64,000 bases of DNA. Origin: JAGOCV01 sp049445855 (lineage in GTDB: Bacteria > Pseudomonadota > Gammaproteobacteria > Burkholderiales > Burkholderiaceae_C). Location of the stretch: assembly GCF_049445855.1 (NCBI RefSeq), contig NZ_JBMSDV010000005.1, forward strand, positions 1 through 64,000, read 5' to 3'. A model generated the notes under the pieces. That model searched no databases. It saw only the letters and a program-made list of their open reading frames with translations, and had not been told where the DNA came from. Both the position numbers and the translations under genes were made by a program. Each line of letters starts with the position of its first letter. Position 1 is the first letter of the stretch. Positions 9,065-16,736 of this stretch are shown piece after piece.

Positions 9065-9451
9065 ATGACCCGTTCACATTTCATCGCCAAGCTCGTCGCG
9101 CCGATCGCTGCTGGTCTGTTCGCCACCGCCGCATTCGCGCATCCTTCGCTGGTGTCTTCAACGCCGGCCGACAAGTCGCAGGTTTCTGCGCCAGCCACCA
9201 TCGAACTGAAGTTCTCCGAGACGCTGGTGCCGCAGTTCTCCGCCGCGAGCCTTGTCATGACTGGCATGCCGGGAATGGCGAGCCATGGCCCGATGAAGAT
9301 CAACGCCAGCGTCGCGGCTGCCGGCGACGGCAAGACCATGGTCATCACGCCGGCACAGGCGCTCCAGCCCGGTGACTATCGCGTCGAATGGCGTGCCGTC
9401 TCCTCGGACACGCATCCGATCACGGGTAACGTCACCTTCAAGGTGAAGTAA
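9065..9451 (+). CDS. copC: periplasmic copper chaperone CopC
   Basis: Copper-binding periplasmic protein that works with CopD. ATG 9065 (MTRSHFIAKLVAPIAAGLF) has AGGTAG upstream and yields a signal peptide cut after AFA. The mature protein then begins with His (HPSLVSSTPAD), the N-terminal ligand of the Cu(II) site in this family. The partner residues lie in SSDTHPITGN near the end, and a Met-rich loop (MTGMPGMASHGPM) corresponds to the Cu(I) site. The frame is open from 8993 but the upstream part has no signal character. It is followed after 4 bases by copD. Confidence 0.93.
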   Translation: MTRSHFIAKLVAPIAAGLFATAAFAHPSLVSSTPADKSQVSAPATIELKFSETLVPQFSAASLVMTGMPGMASHGPMKINASVAAAGDGKTMVITPAQALQPGDYRVEWRAVSSDTHPITGNVTFKVK

Positions 9452-9455
9452 GCCC

Positions 9456-10382
9456 ATGGCCGGGGATTGGTTGACCATCGTCCTGCGCCTGGCGCTGTAT
9501 CTGGACCTGGCGGCGGCGTTTGGCGTCGCCATGTTCGGTCTCTATGCTTTGGGCAACGACGAGCGATCCTCGACGATCTCGCGCCGCTATCGCGTCCTCA
9601 TTGGCGCATCCGCTGCCATCGGCATTGCCCTGTCGATGTGGGGCATGACGGTCATGGCCAAGGCCATGTCCGGTGCCCAGAGCTACGCGGAGCTGTCAAC
9701 GCACGTCTTCGACATGCTCATTACGGGCACGCACATGGGCATCGCCTGGTGCATTCGCCTCCTCGCGCTGTTGGTGTGTGTGCTCGTCGCAATGTTGAAA
9801 TTGAACGCTACCTTGCGATTTGCAGTGATGGCGCTCTCCACCGGCGTGGCGCTGGCGACCCTTGCGTGGGCAGGCCACGGCGCGATGGACGACGGCGTTC
9901 GCGGCTACATCCATCTTGCGTCGGATATCACGCACCTCTGGGCAGCGGGCGCTTGGGTGGGCGCATTGGTGGCGTTCTTGATGCTGGCATCCCACAAGCA
10001 GGATGTCGCGCAAGACCCGGTAGCGGTCCTCAGTCGGACGTCGAATGGCTTTGCTCGCATAGGTACAGCGATCGTGGCTGCACTCGTCGTGAGTGGAATT
10101 CTCAATTACCTGTTGATCGCCGGACCATCGTTTGATCCGCTCATCTCGACGCTGTATGGCCGGCTGCTGATGGTAAAGCTCTTGCTTTTCGCAGGCATGC
10201 TGGCGTTGGCTGCTGCCAATCGGTATCGGTTGAGCCCGAGCCTGGAGGCAGCTTTGAAGGCAGGCAATCGCGCACAGGCAGTCATCAAGCTTAGGCAGAG
10301 TCTGTTCACGGAGGCGACCTTGGCCGTTTTGGTTCTGGCGAGCGTTGCATGGCTTGGCATCTTGTCTCCCACTGGAACCTAG
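9456..10382 (+). CDS. copD: inner-membrane copper import/resistance protein CopD
   Basis: Polytopic membrane protein, partner of CopC, thought to move copper across the inner membrane. The 308 residues contain about eight hydrophobic helices, among them RLALYLDLAAAFGVAMF, TRLLALLVCVLVAML-like and LLLFAGMLALAAANR, and the conserved HxxxAxxWxG motif (HLWAAGAWVGAL). The start lies 4 bases after the copC stop, so the two are translationally linked. Length and helix pattern match stand-alone CopD. Confidence 0.9.
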   Translation: MAGDWLTIVLRLALYLDLAAAFGVAMFGLYALGNDERSSTISRRYRVLIGASAAIGIALSMWGMTVMAKAMSGAQSYAELSTHVFDMLITGTHMGIAWCIRLLALLVCVLVAMLKLNATLRFAVMALSTGVALATLAWAGHGAMDDGVRGYIHLASDITHLWAAGAWVGALVAFLMLASHKQDVAQDPVAVLSRTSNGFARIGTAIVAALVVSGILNYLLIAGPSFDPLISTLYGRLLMVKLLLFAGMLALAAANRYRLSPSLEAALKAGNRAQAVIKLRQSLFTEATLAVLVLASVAWLGILSPTGT

Positions 10383-10400
10383 TCCTTCATGGGCGGCAGA

Positions 10401-10426
10401 TGACAGCACATGAACTGAATGTAATG
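10401..10426 (+). promoter_or_regulatory. cop-box-like half-site upstream of copK
   Basis: The octamer AATGTAAT at 10,418-10,425 repeats the right arm of the palindrome between copR and copA. The left arm here is poor (TGACAGCACATGAA in place of ATTACATGA). It is about 86 bases before the copK ATG, so it may be a weak CopR site serving copK. Only the half-site identity is seen directly. Confidence 0.4.
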
Positions 10427-10510
10427 CACGGGTAAGCGCTCTGTAGACCGCCTGCTTCTACATTTAACGACGCGGCGCAAGTTGTCGTCGTTTTTACAAA
10501 GGAGTCGATC

Positions 10511-10795
10511 ATGAAATCGCAAATTGTCATTGCCGCCCTGTTGAGCGCTCTCTCCGTGCCAGCCTTCGCCGGTCATGCAGCAGCCCAAGCAGCCAAGGAA
10601 ATGGTTCCCTTGGCTGACGGGGGAACGCTGTACATCTTCAAGGACGGAAAGATGGCACAGGAAAGCCGCTTCGGGCGCGCCGTCTATCTCAATGTCGGAG
10701 CTTCGGTGTCGACGAAGGATGGGCGCAACATCGCGATCACCAGCAATGAAGTCGCTCGCCTCGGGTCGCTGCTACAAAAAGAGCACGGCGGATGA
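10511..10795 (+). CDS. copK: CopK-family periplasmic copper protein with reduced methionine set
   Basis: Small exported protein of the CopK family (94 aa precursor, signal cut near AFAG). The core DGGTLYIFKDGKM...FGRAV...TKDGRNI...NEVARL aligns without gaps to my memory of Cupriavidus CopK, which binds Cu(I) through methionines M26, M28, M38, M44 and M54. Here only the first is kept (GKMAQ); the other positions carry Gln, Leu, Val and Ile. An AAGGAG site precedes the ATG. Family membership is sound, but copper affinity is likely altered. It ends the copper block and probably has its own promoter. Confidence 0.8.
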   Translation: MKSQIVIAALLSALSVPAFAGHAAAQAAKEMVPLADGGTLYIFKDGKMAQESRFGRAVYLNVGASVSTKDGRNIAITSNEVARLGSLLQKEHGG

Positions 10796-10845
10796 CGCCG
10801 CGGATGTGCGGTGCTTATCAAAGCTTCTGCACAGTGTGACAGAGA

Positions 10846-10868
10846 CGCGCGCCCCGATTGGGCGCGCG
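10846..10868. terminator. GC hairpin downstream of copK
   Basis: Arms CGCGCGCCC and GGGCGCGCG form a perfect 9-bp stem with a CGATT loop, 51 bases after the copK stop. No T-run follows, so it is a weak intrinsic terminator at best, or a transcript-end stabilising hairpin. Confidence 0.45.
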
Positions 10869-11026
10869 CGCTTGGGACGCGTCACGAGCAACCACGAGCG
10901 CTCAAGGTGCCAGTTTTTGCGATGTCAAGCGCATCAACTTCCCTGAAATGGATCCAGCCTCCCCGTCCACCGTGATTCGTCCACGGGACATCTGGCGCGA
11001 ATGAGAACTTGCGAGGAGCCCGATTT

Positions 11027-11836
11027 ATGGAGTTGCGTCATCTACGATGCTTTGTCGTCTTGGCAGAGGAGTTGCATTTCACGCGGGCGGCCGAGAGGCT
11101 GCATATAGAGCAACCCCCCTTGTCTCGCGCGATCAAGGAATTGGAAGATGAGCTTGGGGTCACGCTGTTTGACCGCGACCGCAGGGGCACACGGCTGACC
11201 GTGGCGGGGGCGGCATTCTTGCAGGACACCCGCCGACTCTTCACTGTCCTGGAGCAAGCGCGTGAGAATGCCAGAGCCATTGCCGCGGGCCTGAGGGGCA
11301 GCCTGCGCATTGCAATTTCCGATGGTGCGATGGACCCACGACTATCGGCGTTCCTAGCTCGTTGCCGCGCGGAAGAGCCCGAGGTCGAGATACGTCTCTC
11401 CGAGGTACCGCTGACCGAGCAGATACGGGGCCTACGGTCTGGCGACTTCACGATCGGATTTGCACACGCGGCGGATGTTGGCGAAGGCATCGTGGCTGAA
11501 CCGATCTGGCGAGACCCGATTGTGATCGCCGTGCCAGCGCGGCACTCGCTTCTTGCGCACAAGCAAGTTCCGCTGAACGAACTTCAGGGTCACCCACTGG
11601 TTCTGTGCGACAAACTGGCCTGCGAAGGCTACTGCCGAGAACTAAATCGGCTGCTACAGGTTCTGGAACACAGACTCAACGTTGTCGAAGAAGTGTCGTC
11701 GCTGGACATGATGCTAACGCTCGTCGGCGCAGGCTATGGGATTGGTTTCATGACGGCGACCAAGATTCCCATCAGCCAGAGGCCGGACGTGGTGATTCGC
11801 CCTCTGGCGCAGGACACGGCGGTAATCACAACCTGA
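11027..11836 (+). pseudogene. LysR-family regulator truncated by an IS3 element
   Basis: DNA-binding regulator with the LysR winged helix at residues 1-60 (MELRHLRCFVVLAEELHFTR) and most of the effector domain. Against the paralogue at 42,228-43,118 it matches closely until VITT, then stops. The paralogue continues for about 28 more residues (YLLRPESN...). The TGA that ends this copy is the first three bases of the IS3-family terminus (TGACCTTGCCCCC) at 11,834. The missing part is the last strand and helix of the effector domain, so the protein may be misfolded or constitutive. It starts at ATG 11,027; a frame-compatible codon 18 bases earlier is less likely. Confidence 0.85.
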
Positions 11837-12413
11837 CCTTGCCCCCGAGTTCCGGAGTGCATAGCCCCAGCCCGGAGAATGCCGGGACGGGAGCATGAAT
11901 TGAACGAGAAGCAAACGAGAGCGAAGTACACGCAGGAGTTCAAGCAGGAGGCCGTGCGACAAGTCAAGGCAGGGCGCGCGGCGTCGGCCGTGGCCGCGAC
12001 GCTGGGCATGCCCAAGGCGAGCTTGACTAACTGGGTCAGGGCCGATGCGAGGGGCCAGGTGACCGCAGGGCCCGAAGGCAAGGCAGCAACGCCGGCAATC
12101 ACGCCCGATCAGGCGGAGATCGCGCGGTTGAGGGCGCAGGTGGCGCGACTGACGATGGAGCGCGACATCGCAAAAAAAGCCGTCGTACTTTGCGCAGGAC
12201 GTGCTGCAAGGTACGCCTGGATTCAATCGATGAAGGGACGCTGGCCGATCACGCTGATGTGCGAGGTGCTGCAGGTCAGCGCCAGCGGGTTCTTTCACTG
12301 GCATGCATCGACACGCAGCGGTGAAGAAGGCGGTCGTGGGCTGCACAGCGATGAGGCCTTGTTGGCCCACATCCGAGCAATCCACAAGCAGTTGCGCGGC
12401 GAGTACGGCTGCT
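11834..12413 (+). mobile_element. truncated IS3-family insertion sequence
   Basis: The left end TGACCTTGCCCCC has the TGACC...CCCC look of IS3-group terminal repeats and abuts the interrupted LysR gene. The coding part holds an OrfA-type helix-turn-helix, a leucine-zipper-like linker (IARLRAQVARLTMERDIAKK) and the beginning of OrfB, and stops after RGEYG, where the family normally continues into the DDE transposase core. The right end and the catalytic core are absent, so the copy cannot move itself. The boundary near 12,413 is judged from loss of similarity. Confidence 0.8.
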
Positions 12414-12448
12414 CCACAGGAAGTGCCGATTTCCCTTCCAGACCGTAA
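11879..12448 (+). pseudogene. IS3 OrfA-OrfB transposase remnant
   Basis: The N-terminal 100 residues are an OrfA/InsE-type DNA-binding protein (TQEFKQEAVRQVKAGRAASAV). At 12,172-12,178 there is a run of seven A followed by G, the position of the programmed frameshift site in IS3 elements. Downstream the same frame runs straight into OrfB sequence (ARYAWIQSMKGRWPITLMCEVL), whereas OrfB is normally in the -1 frame; a small indel seems to have fused the two. The OrfA ending (YFAQDVLQG) can be read in the neighbouring frame. OrfB is cut at RGEYG and followed by unrelated residues. Confidence 0.8.
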
Positions 12449-12739
12449 GCAGCAAAACAATGATGAGAGCCCACAGTAAAAATTGAGCCCCACTGGAATA
12501 ATTGAACCATTTGCATTTCGTGTTTCCTTTTGGTCGGTCAGCAGCTCGGCCGCTGAGATATAAATATGCTGGAACTGAGCATGGTTAGGGCACGTTCGCC
12601 TCTCTCTCGCCGCTTATCGACCGGCTCATGGCGCATGGCGGCGGCTAGCATCGATAGGATCATCAGGAAATCGTCCGCATCCCCGATGGTCAGTTTTGGG
12701 TCGGCACTAACACCGGGACGGACCGGGAGGGCATGAAAA
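12414..12739. other. gene-poor junction between IS3 remnant and tRNA-Thr scar
   Basis: I see no convincing gene. A 75-codon minus-strand frame (12,538-12,765) is open, but its start lies inside the hairpin at 12,740-12,776 and it resembles nothing I know. The piece CAAAACAATGATGAGAGCCC to about 12,515 is AT-richer than its surroundings and may be the edge of another mobile element. The segment looks like joined debris. Confidence 0.4.
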
Positions 12740-12776
12740 AAGGGGCTGGACGGGAACCCGGCCAACCCCTTGATTT
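12740..12776 (-). terminator. intrinsic terminator downstream of the tRNA-Thr fragment
   Basis: AAGGGG at 12,740-12,745 pairs with CCCCTT at 12,766-12,771, and TGG/CCA and CGGG/CCCG extend the stem inward with single mismatches. An A-run lies on the left (T-run for minus-strand transcription) and TGATTTTT on the right, so it can work in both directions. It is 35 bases past the 3' end of the tRNA-Thr fragment, as expected for a tRNA terminator. Confidence 0.7.
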
Positions 12777-12810
12777 TTCGATACTTTCTTACAGCTTGTT
12801 AGCTTAAATC

Positions 12811-12852
12811 TGGTGCCGGAAATAGGAATCGAACCTACGACCTACGCATTAC
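12811..12852 (-). pseudogene. 3' fragment of a tRNA-Thr gene
   Basis: Read on the minus strand, 42 bases give the end of the anticodon arm (GTAATGCG), variable loop, T-arm (TAGG-TTCGATT-CCTA), acceptor strand TTTCCGGC and CCA. The anticodon context ..GT-AA-TGCG suggests tRNA-Thr (CGT). The 5' half that should lie at 12,853-12,890 is replaced by unrelated sequence that cannot form D or acceptor stems. Fragments like this are left by elements that integrate into tRNA 3' ends. Confidence 0.75.
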
Positions 12853-12930
12853 AGAGGAGTGCACTACGCCCATCTGAAAGATAGAAGCTTGCCCAAATCA
12901 GCTCGGCTGCGTACAGCAGATGGCAGTTGT

Positions 12931-14874
12931 CTATGGCTGCATGAAATGCGCTTCCCGCAGAGCAATGTCCTCTCTCAGAATGCGCTGGATTTCCAGCACT
13001 GCCGCCGCGCTCTGTTGCACGCTGTGTCCTGAAATGATGATTTTCTCGGATTGCGCCCCGGGAAGATGAGCGCTGCGGTAAGGCACGAGACCATCATCGG
13101 AATCAGCGAGGGCCACTTCGGCATTGGCCTGGGCCACGATCGAGTGATAGCGCACCTGGGTAGAGATGGGAAAGTCCGCAGCCGTGCGCACGAATGGATC
13201 GTTTTCGTCGAGATTGTCGACGCTATTGGGGATATGCCCCAGGCTTTCATGGCTGCTGGCAGCCGCATCGGGCACCAGCGTGTGGGCGAGTTCTTCGAGC
13301 ACCGTAATGGGAAAGCGGATAAATCCCGCCATCCAGCGCCCCAGGCGTCCACCCGCGACCGATGTGCCCCGATGAGGCGCCGCGATGAAGATGGCACTGC
13401 TGACATTCGGGAAGGGCTCGAAGCGCAACATGGGATCAATGCGCCTGATCTGCTGCGGCGTCAACCGACTGTGATCCGCAGCCAATTGCACCAGCGATTG
13501 ATCGGTTGACGACACCATCAACCGCGCGATGACCCCGCCCATGCTATGCCCCACCAGCACGAGGTCGGACGACGCCGGCGCTTGGCCGGATGGGTCGAAA
13601 TGCGTCAGCGTCTCCCCGAGCGCCCTGCGAATCATGGCGTGGTTCAACGCGACTGGCATGTTGGTCGGGTAGTAGACCTGCCAGATCTGGTAATGCTGGC
13701 GCAGGGCCTCATCGCCCAGGATTTCGTTGGCGAGTTCCACCCAGGCTTCAGGGCTGCTGGCCAGTCCGTGCAGCATGACGATGATCCGCCTGTTCGGATC
13801 GTAGGGCTGCATCAAGTAGACGTGCGGGCGGTCGATGCCACCCTCGCGCCCGAGCAGGCTGCGCAGCGACTGGCGGTTGAAATTGGCACGGGCCAGCCAT
13901 ACGCCATAGCCGGCCGTGAAATTGGCCGCCAGCGGCACACGTTGGCCGCGCAGCATAATGGCCGATTCCACATAGGGGTCATGCACCGTCAGACGGGCTG
14001 TACGAGCATGCAGCACACTGTCCAAGTTGTCTCCGTCGGGATGCAGCAGAACCGTCATGGACGGCGCGGGCATCTCGCTCCAGGGCAGCGGTTGCTGATC
14101 ATGTTTTGCCGCTGGGCGACCACCCCGAGTTGGGACGGCGCTCAGGGACTCGTCCGGAATGACCGCCACAAGCTCGGCGCCAAAGCCGTCGCGCCGGTAG
14201 AGGCTACGCAATCCACGGAAAGACAGGGACGAGGCTGGCAGGAGTTCGGCTGGCACCGCCGTAGTGCCCGGTAAGCGCGCGCCGCGCATATCCAGCTTCA
14301 GTTCCCAGCCTGCAATGTTCCAACTGGTCTGGTCGGGCAACTGCGTCGGCATTTGTTGCCGAACTTCGAACATGCCGGTGGCCGCATGCTCGACGGCATA
14401 GTTATACCAATCCCGCACTTGGGTCTGGCGATCCTCGAAGGCCCGCTCTCCCGGAGTATGGTCACCAAGGAACAGATAAGCATAGGCATAGCGAATCGTC
14501 TCAAGCCAGGCGGCTTGCTGCGCTGAACCGGGCTTCATGGCCTGAGCCTGCGCCAGCCATAGTTCGGACAGTGCAGCCAGGCGTCTATCCGTGGCAACCC
14601 CCGTCACGGTAGCCAAGGCCTCCGCGCACTCCGAGGAGATCGGCTTTGCGCATGCCTGCTCATCCAATGCCGCCACCCTGATGGTCTGGACAGTCGCATC
14701 GCTGAGCTTGCCACGTGTCAGGATGTCGCCGCGCTTGAGTTCGATGGCCTCCCTGGCAGGTAGCGTATGAACTTCAACCACTGGGCCGAACTCGCGCAGG
14801 ATCGAGCAGCCCCCCAGCAGCAGCGGAGCAAGAGCGGCGCATGTAATGAGAAGGCAGGCCTGCGGGAACCTCAT
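12931..14874 (-). CDS. exported lipoprotein with alpha/beta-hydrolase (esterase/lipase) domain
   Basis: The N-terminus is a lipoprotein signal with lipobox LLGGC at about residue 22. A 320-residue region of no known domain precedes an alpha/beta-hydrolase fold, recognised by VMLHGLASSPEAW (oxyanion loop), the nucleophile elbow VGHSMGGVIARLM and a late His in IISGHSVQ; an Asp in DSDDGLVPY probably completes the triad. The substrate is unknown; an ester or acyl chain in the envelope is the plain expectation. It overlaps the DUF4105 gene by four bases (ATGA), so it is the last gene of a TetR-DUF4105-hydrolase operon. At 647 aa it is long for a lipase because of the extra N-terminal region. Confidence 0.8.
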   Translation of the reverse strand: MRFPQACLLITCAALAPLLLGGCSILREFGPVVEVHTLPAREAIELKRGDILTRGKLSDATVQTIRVAALDEQACAKPISSECAEALATVTGVATDRRLAALSELWLAQAQAMKPGSAQQAAWLETIRYAYAYLFLGDHTPGERAFEDRQTQVRDWYNYAVEHAATGMFEVRQQMPTQLPDQTSWNIAGWELKLDMRGARLPGTTAVPAELLPASSLSFRGLRSLYRRDGFGAELVAVIPDESLSAVPTRGGRPAAKHDQQPLPWSEMPAPSMTVLLHPDGDNLDSVLHARTARLTVHDPYVESAIMLRGQRVPLAANFTAGYGVWLARANFNRQSLRSLLGREGGIDRPHVYLMQPYDPNRRIIVMLHGLASSPEAWVELANEILGDEALRQHYQIWQVYYPTNMPVALNHAMIRRALGETLTHFDPSGQAPASSDLVLVGHSMGGVIARLMVSSTDQSLVQLAADHSRLTPQQIRRIDPMLRFEPFPNVSSAIFIAAPHRGTSVAGGRLGRWMAGFIRFPITVLEELAHTLVPDAAASSHESLGHIPNSVDNLDENDPFVRTAADFPISTQVRYHSIVAQANAEVALADSDDGLVPYRSAHLPGAQSEKIIISGHSVQQSAAAVLEIQRILREDIALREAHFMQP

Positions 14875-15917
14875 GGATTCACCTCGTTGGCAGGGATGCC
14901 TGGCACGCCTTGTCGAATCGACATCGAGAAGTCATCCTCTGACACATCGGAAGCAAGGGCACGTTCGTTGATATGCCCCAGTGCCTGCAATTCATCGTAA
15001 CGATAGCCAGGCGTCAATCCATGCATGTCGTAGACGTACCGCGCAAAATATCCAGACAGCAGCAGGCGATAGTCCATTGGCAATGCGGGCGCAATGACCC
15101 GGGCCAGCTCGAATACGATGGTCGTGCAGTTACTGGTTAACGTGTTGTAAAAGCGCGGTTTCTGCCGCAGTTCATTGGCCGCGTTCAGAAACTCCAGAAA
15201 CAACGCGCGGGCACTCGCCTGATTCATCTGCAAGCGATAGAGATAAACATCTTCGCCTCGCGCGTTGCTGCGCGTACGCACAATGTCTCGCTCATCGGCG
15301 GCTACCAGGATCTGCTCGAACTGACGGAAGAATCCTCCTACCGCCGAGAAGGACTCATGGCGTTCCTTGCGAATTTCCAGCGAGAACACCACGCGTTCAC
15401 CGCCATCGAAGCCGAACGACACCAGGGTGTGGGCGATGTGCGGCCCCATCCAGTAGGAAAGCACCAAGTCGGCGCTGCGCAGACGATCCAGGTCGTATGT
15501 GCGGCTCTCCCACTGCGGGGTGTAGTCGGTTTCGCTGCGCCACTGGAAGTTGCGCACATTATTCAGGTGAACATGGTTGCCGTCGATCCTGGCCTCCAGC
15601 AACTGGGCGACATCGTCAGCCCATACACGCTGGTGTGACGGCTGCAGCGTCCCCCACCACATGAGCAGGGAGGCGGCTGCGATCACAAATGCGAATCCGG
15701 CGATGTTGCGATTGCGCCGCCCAAGCAAGCCCGCCCGCGACAAGACAACGGTCACACCCAACGTAGACCACATGGCAATGACGAACCATCGCACCACCGA
15801 AGGTCCCGGCATCTGATGCCACAGAGCCAGCGCACCCCACACAGTCAGCAGCAGTACCACAAAGCCGATCGCCAAGCCTGCAAGGGCGCGCAGGACTATG
15901 TGCATCACTCCGCTCAT
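14871..15917 (-). CDS. DUF4105 membrane-anchored protein
   Basis: Three hydrophobic helices fill the first 95 residues (LAGLAIGFVVLLLTVWGALAL, VIAMWSTLGVTVVLS, AGFAFVIAAASLLMWWG). A periplasmic DUF4105 domain follows, with the family landmark NTLTSNCTTIVFELAR (Cys near 258) and histidines in GPHIAHTLVSF and ERHESF. As I recall, DUF4105 includes the lipoprotein intramolecular transacylase Lnb, so action on lipoproteins or a related acyl transfer is a possible role. It shares ATGA overlaps with both neighbours: the TetR gene upstream and the lipoprotein hydrolase downstream. Confidence 0.7.
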   Translation of the reverse strand: MSGVMHIVLRALAGLAIGFVVLLLTVWGALALWHQMPGPSVVRWFVIAMWSTLGVTVVLSRAGLLGRRNRNIAGFAFVIAAASLLMWWGTLQPSHQRVWADDVAQLLEARIDGNHVHLNNVRNFQWRSETDYTPQWESRTYDLDRLRSADLVLSYWMGPHIAHTLVSFGFDGGERVVFSLEIRKERHESFSAVGGFFRQFEQILVAADERDIVRTRSNARGEDVYLYRLQMNQASARALFLEFLNAANELRQKPRFYNTLTSNCTTIVFELARVIAPALPMDYRLLLSGYFARYVYDMHGLTPGYRYDELQALGHINERALASDVSEDDFSMSIRQGVPGIPANEVNP

Positions 15918-16552
15918 TGAGGCTGCAAAAGCTCAAGCAACAGTTGCCGGTGCGCATCCCGTAACTGCACCAGCGAGATGGAAGGACTGCCCTTGGACAG
16001 CATCGAGGAACTCAGCCACAGCACTGCGGGCGCGAGCGCCAACGGGAAGAAGTGTTCGGTCAAGACGCCTGGGCGAATGACGCCTCGGCGTATGTTGCGG
16101 TGGATGATGGTCTGCGCCCGCTCTTTCAGCCCGAGCGCAACTTCGTTGTGCCAACGCTGCACCAGCTCTGGAGTTCGGGCGCTTTCGGCCAGAAGCAGCC
16201 GGTAGATCGACATCGTGGCAGGGGAGCTGAAGGTCGCGTACAGGCGATCCAGGTAGACATCTACCAGCTCTGGCAACGTCAGATCCTCATCCGGGAGCCA
16301 GCCCTGGAAATCACAAATCTGCTTCGTCGTACGTTCGAGCAAGGCGTGAAAAATTTCTTCCTTGCTTTTGAAGTGGGCATAGATGCCAGCCTTGGACAAG
16401 CCCGCGCATTCCGCCAGGCGCTCCATCGACACTGCGTTGTATGTCCGATCCGCGAATTCGACCAGGGCCGCGTCGAGTATTTCCTCTTTCCTGGCGGCAG
16501 AGGACAGGTAGCGGCGCTTGTTGTCTGGCGCGTCATCTTTCTTGGGTGGCAT
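15914..16552 (-). CDS. TetR-family transcriptional regulator
   Basis: A 212-residue repressor-type protein. Residues 20-66 form the TetR helix-turn-helix (EEILDAALVEFAD...SMERLAECAGLSKAGIYAHF); the rest is a helical ligand-binding domain, including IYRLLLAESARTPELVQRW. It is the first gene of a three-gene minus-strand operon and faces the efflux/PHB gene set across a 450-base spacer. An imperfect dyad at 16,721-16,736 could be its operator. Divergent TetR next to an efflux system usually means self-regulation and efflux repression; the ligand is unknown. Confidence 0.88.
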   Translation of the reverse strand: MPPKKDDAPDNKRRYLSSAARKEEILDAALVEFADRTYNAVSMERLAECAGLSKAGIYAHFKSKEEIFHALLERTTKQICDFQGWLPDEDLTLPELVDVYLDRLYATFSSPATMSIYRLLLAESARTPELVQRWHNEVALGLKERAQTIIHRNIRRGVIRPGVLTEHFFPLALAPAVLWLSSSMLSKGSPSISLVQLRDAHRQLLLELLQPQ

Positions 16553-16652
16553 TCAAAGGCTCTGTTCAAAGATCTGAGGGGTGTTCCCATGGGCCTGTCA
16601 CCGGCTCTACCAAGAATCAGGGCCTTCCTTGAACCCAAGCCGGCAGCTCGAA

Positions 16653-16666
16653 TTGACCTGCGTCAA
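16653..16666. promoter_or_regulatory. FNR/Anr-like box
   Basis: TTGACCTGCGTCAA is a perfect dyad of two 5-base arms around a 4-base spacer and matches the FNR/Anr consensus TTGAT-N4-ATCAA at 8 of 10 arm positions. The centre is 60 bases upstream of the start expected from the -10 box at 16,708, close to the class I activator position (-61.5). This suggests oxygen-responsive activation of the rightward genes. No CRP/FNR regulator is coded in the window. Confidence 0.6.
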
Positions 16667-16685
16667 TGACCGACGAGCCCGCTGA

Positions 16686-16713
16686 TTGCGGTTCTTGGAT
16701 TGTAACGTATAAT
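16686..16713 (+). promoter_or_regulatory. sigma-70 promoter for the efflux/PHB gene set
   Basis: TTGCGG (16,686) and a perfect TATAAT (16,708) are separated by 16 bases and read to the right. The likely start is near 16,720, leaving a leader of about 285 bases before the first gene. It lies between the FNR-like box and the putative TetR operator. Confidence 0.5.
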
Positions 16714-16720
16714 TGAAAGC

Positions 16721-16736
16721 AACCGTCCAGTCGTTT
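16721..16736. promoter_or_regulatory. possible TetR operator over the transcription start
   Basis: AACCGTCCAGTCGTTT is an imperfect dyad (10 of 16 bases symmetric, arms AA-CG/CG-TT) of the size TetR repressors bind. It begins at the predicted start site, where bound repressor would block initiation. The divergent TetR gene starts 170 bases away. Confidence 0.4.

Noticed and set aside
12538..12765. 75-codon minus-strand frame
   Set aside because: Its start is inside the terminator hairpin at 12,740-12,776, it has no ribosome-binding site and resembles no family I know.
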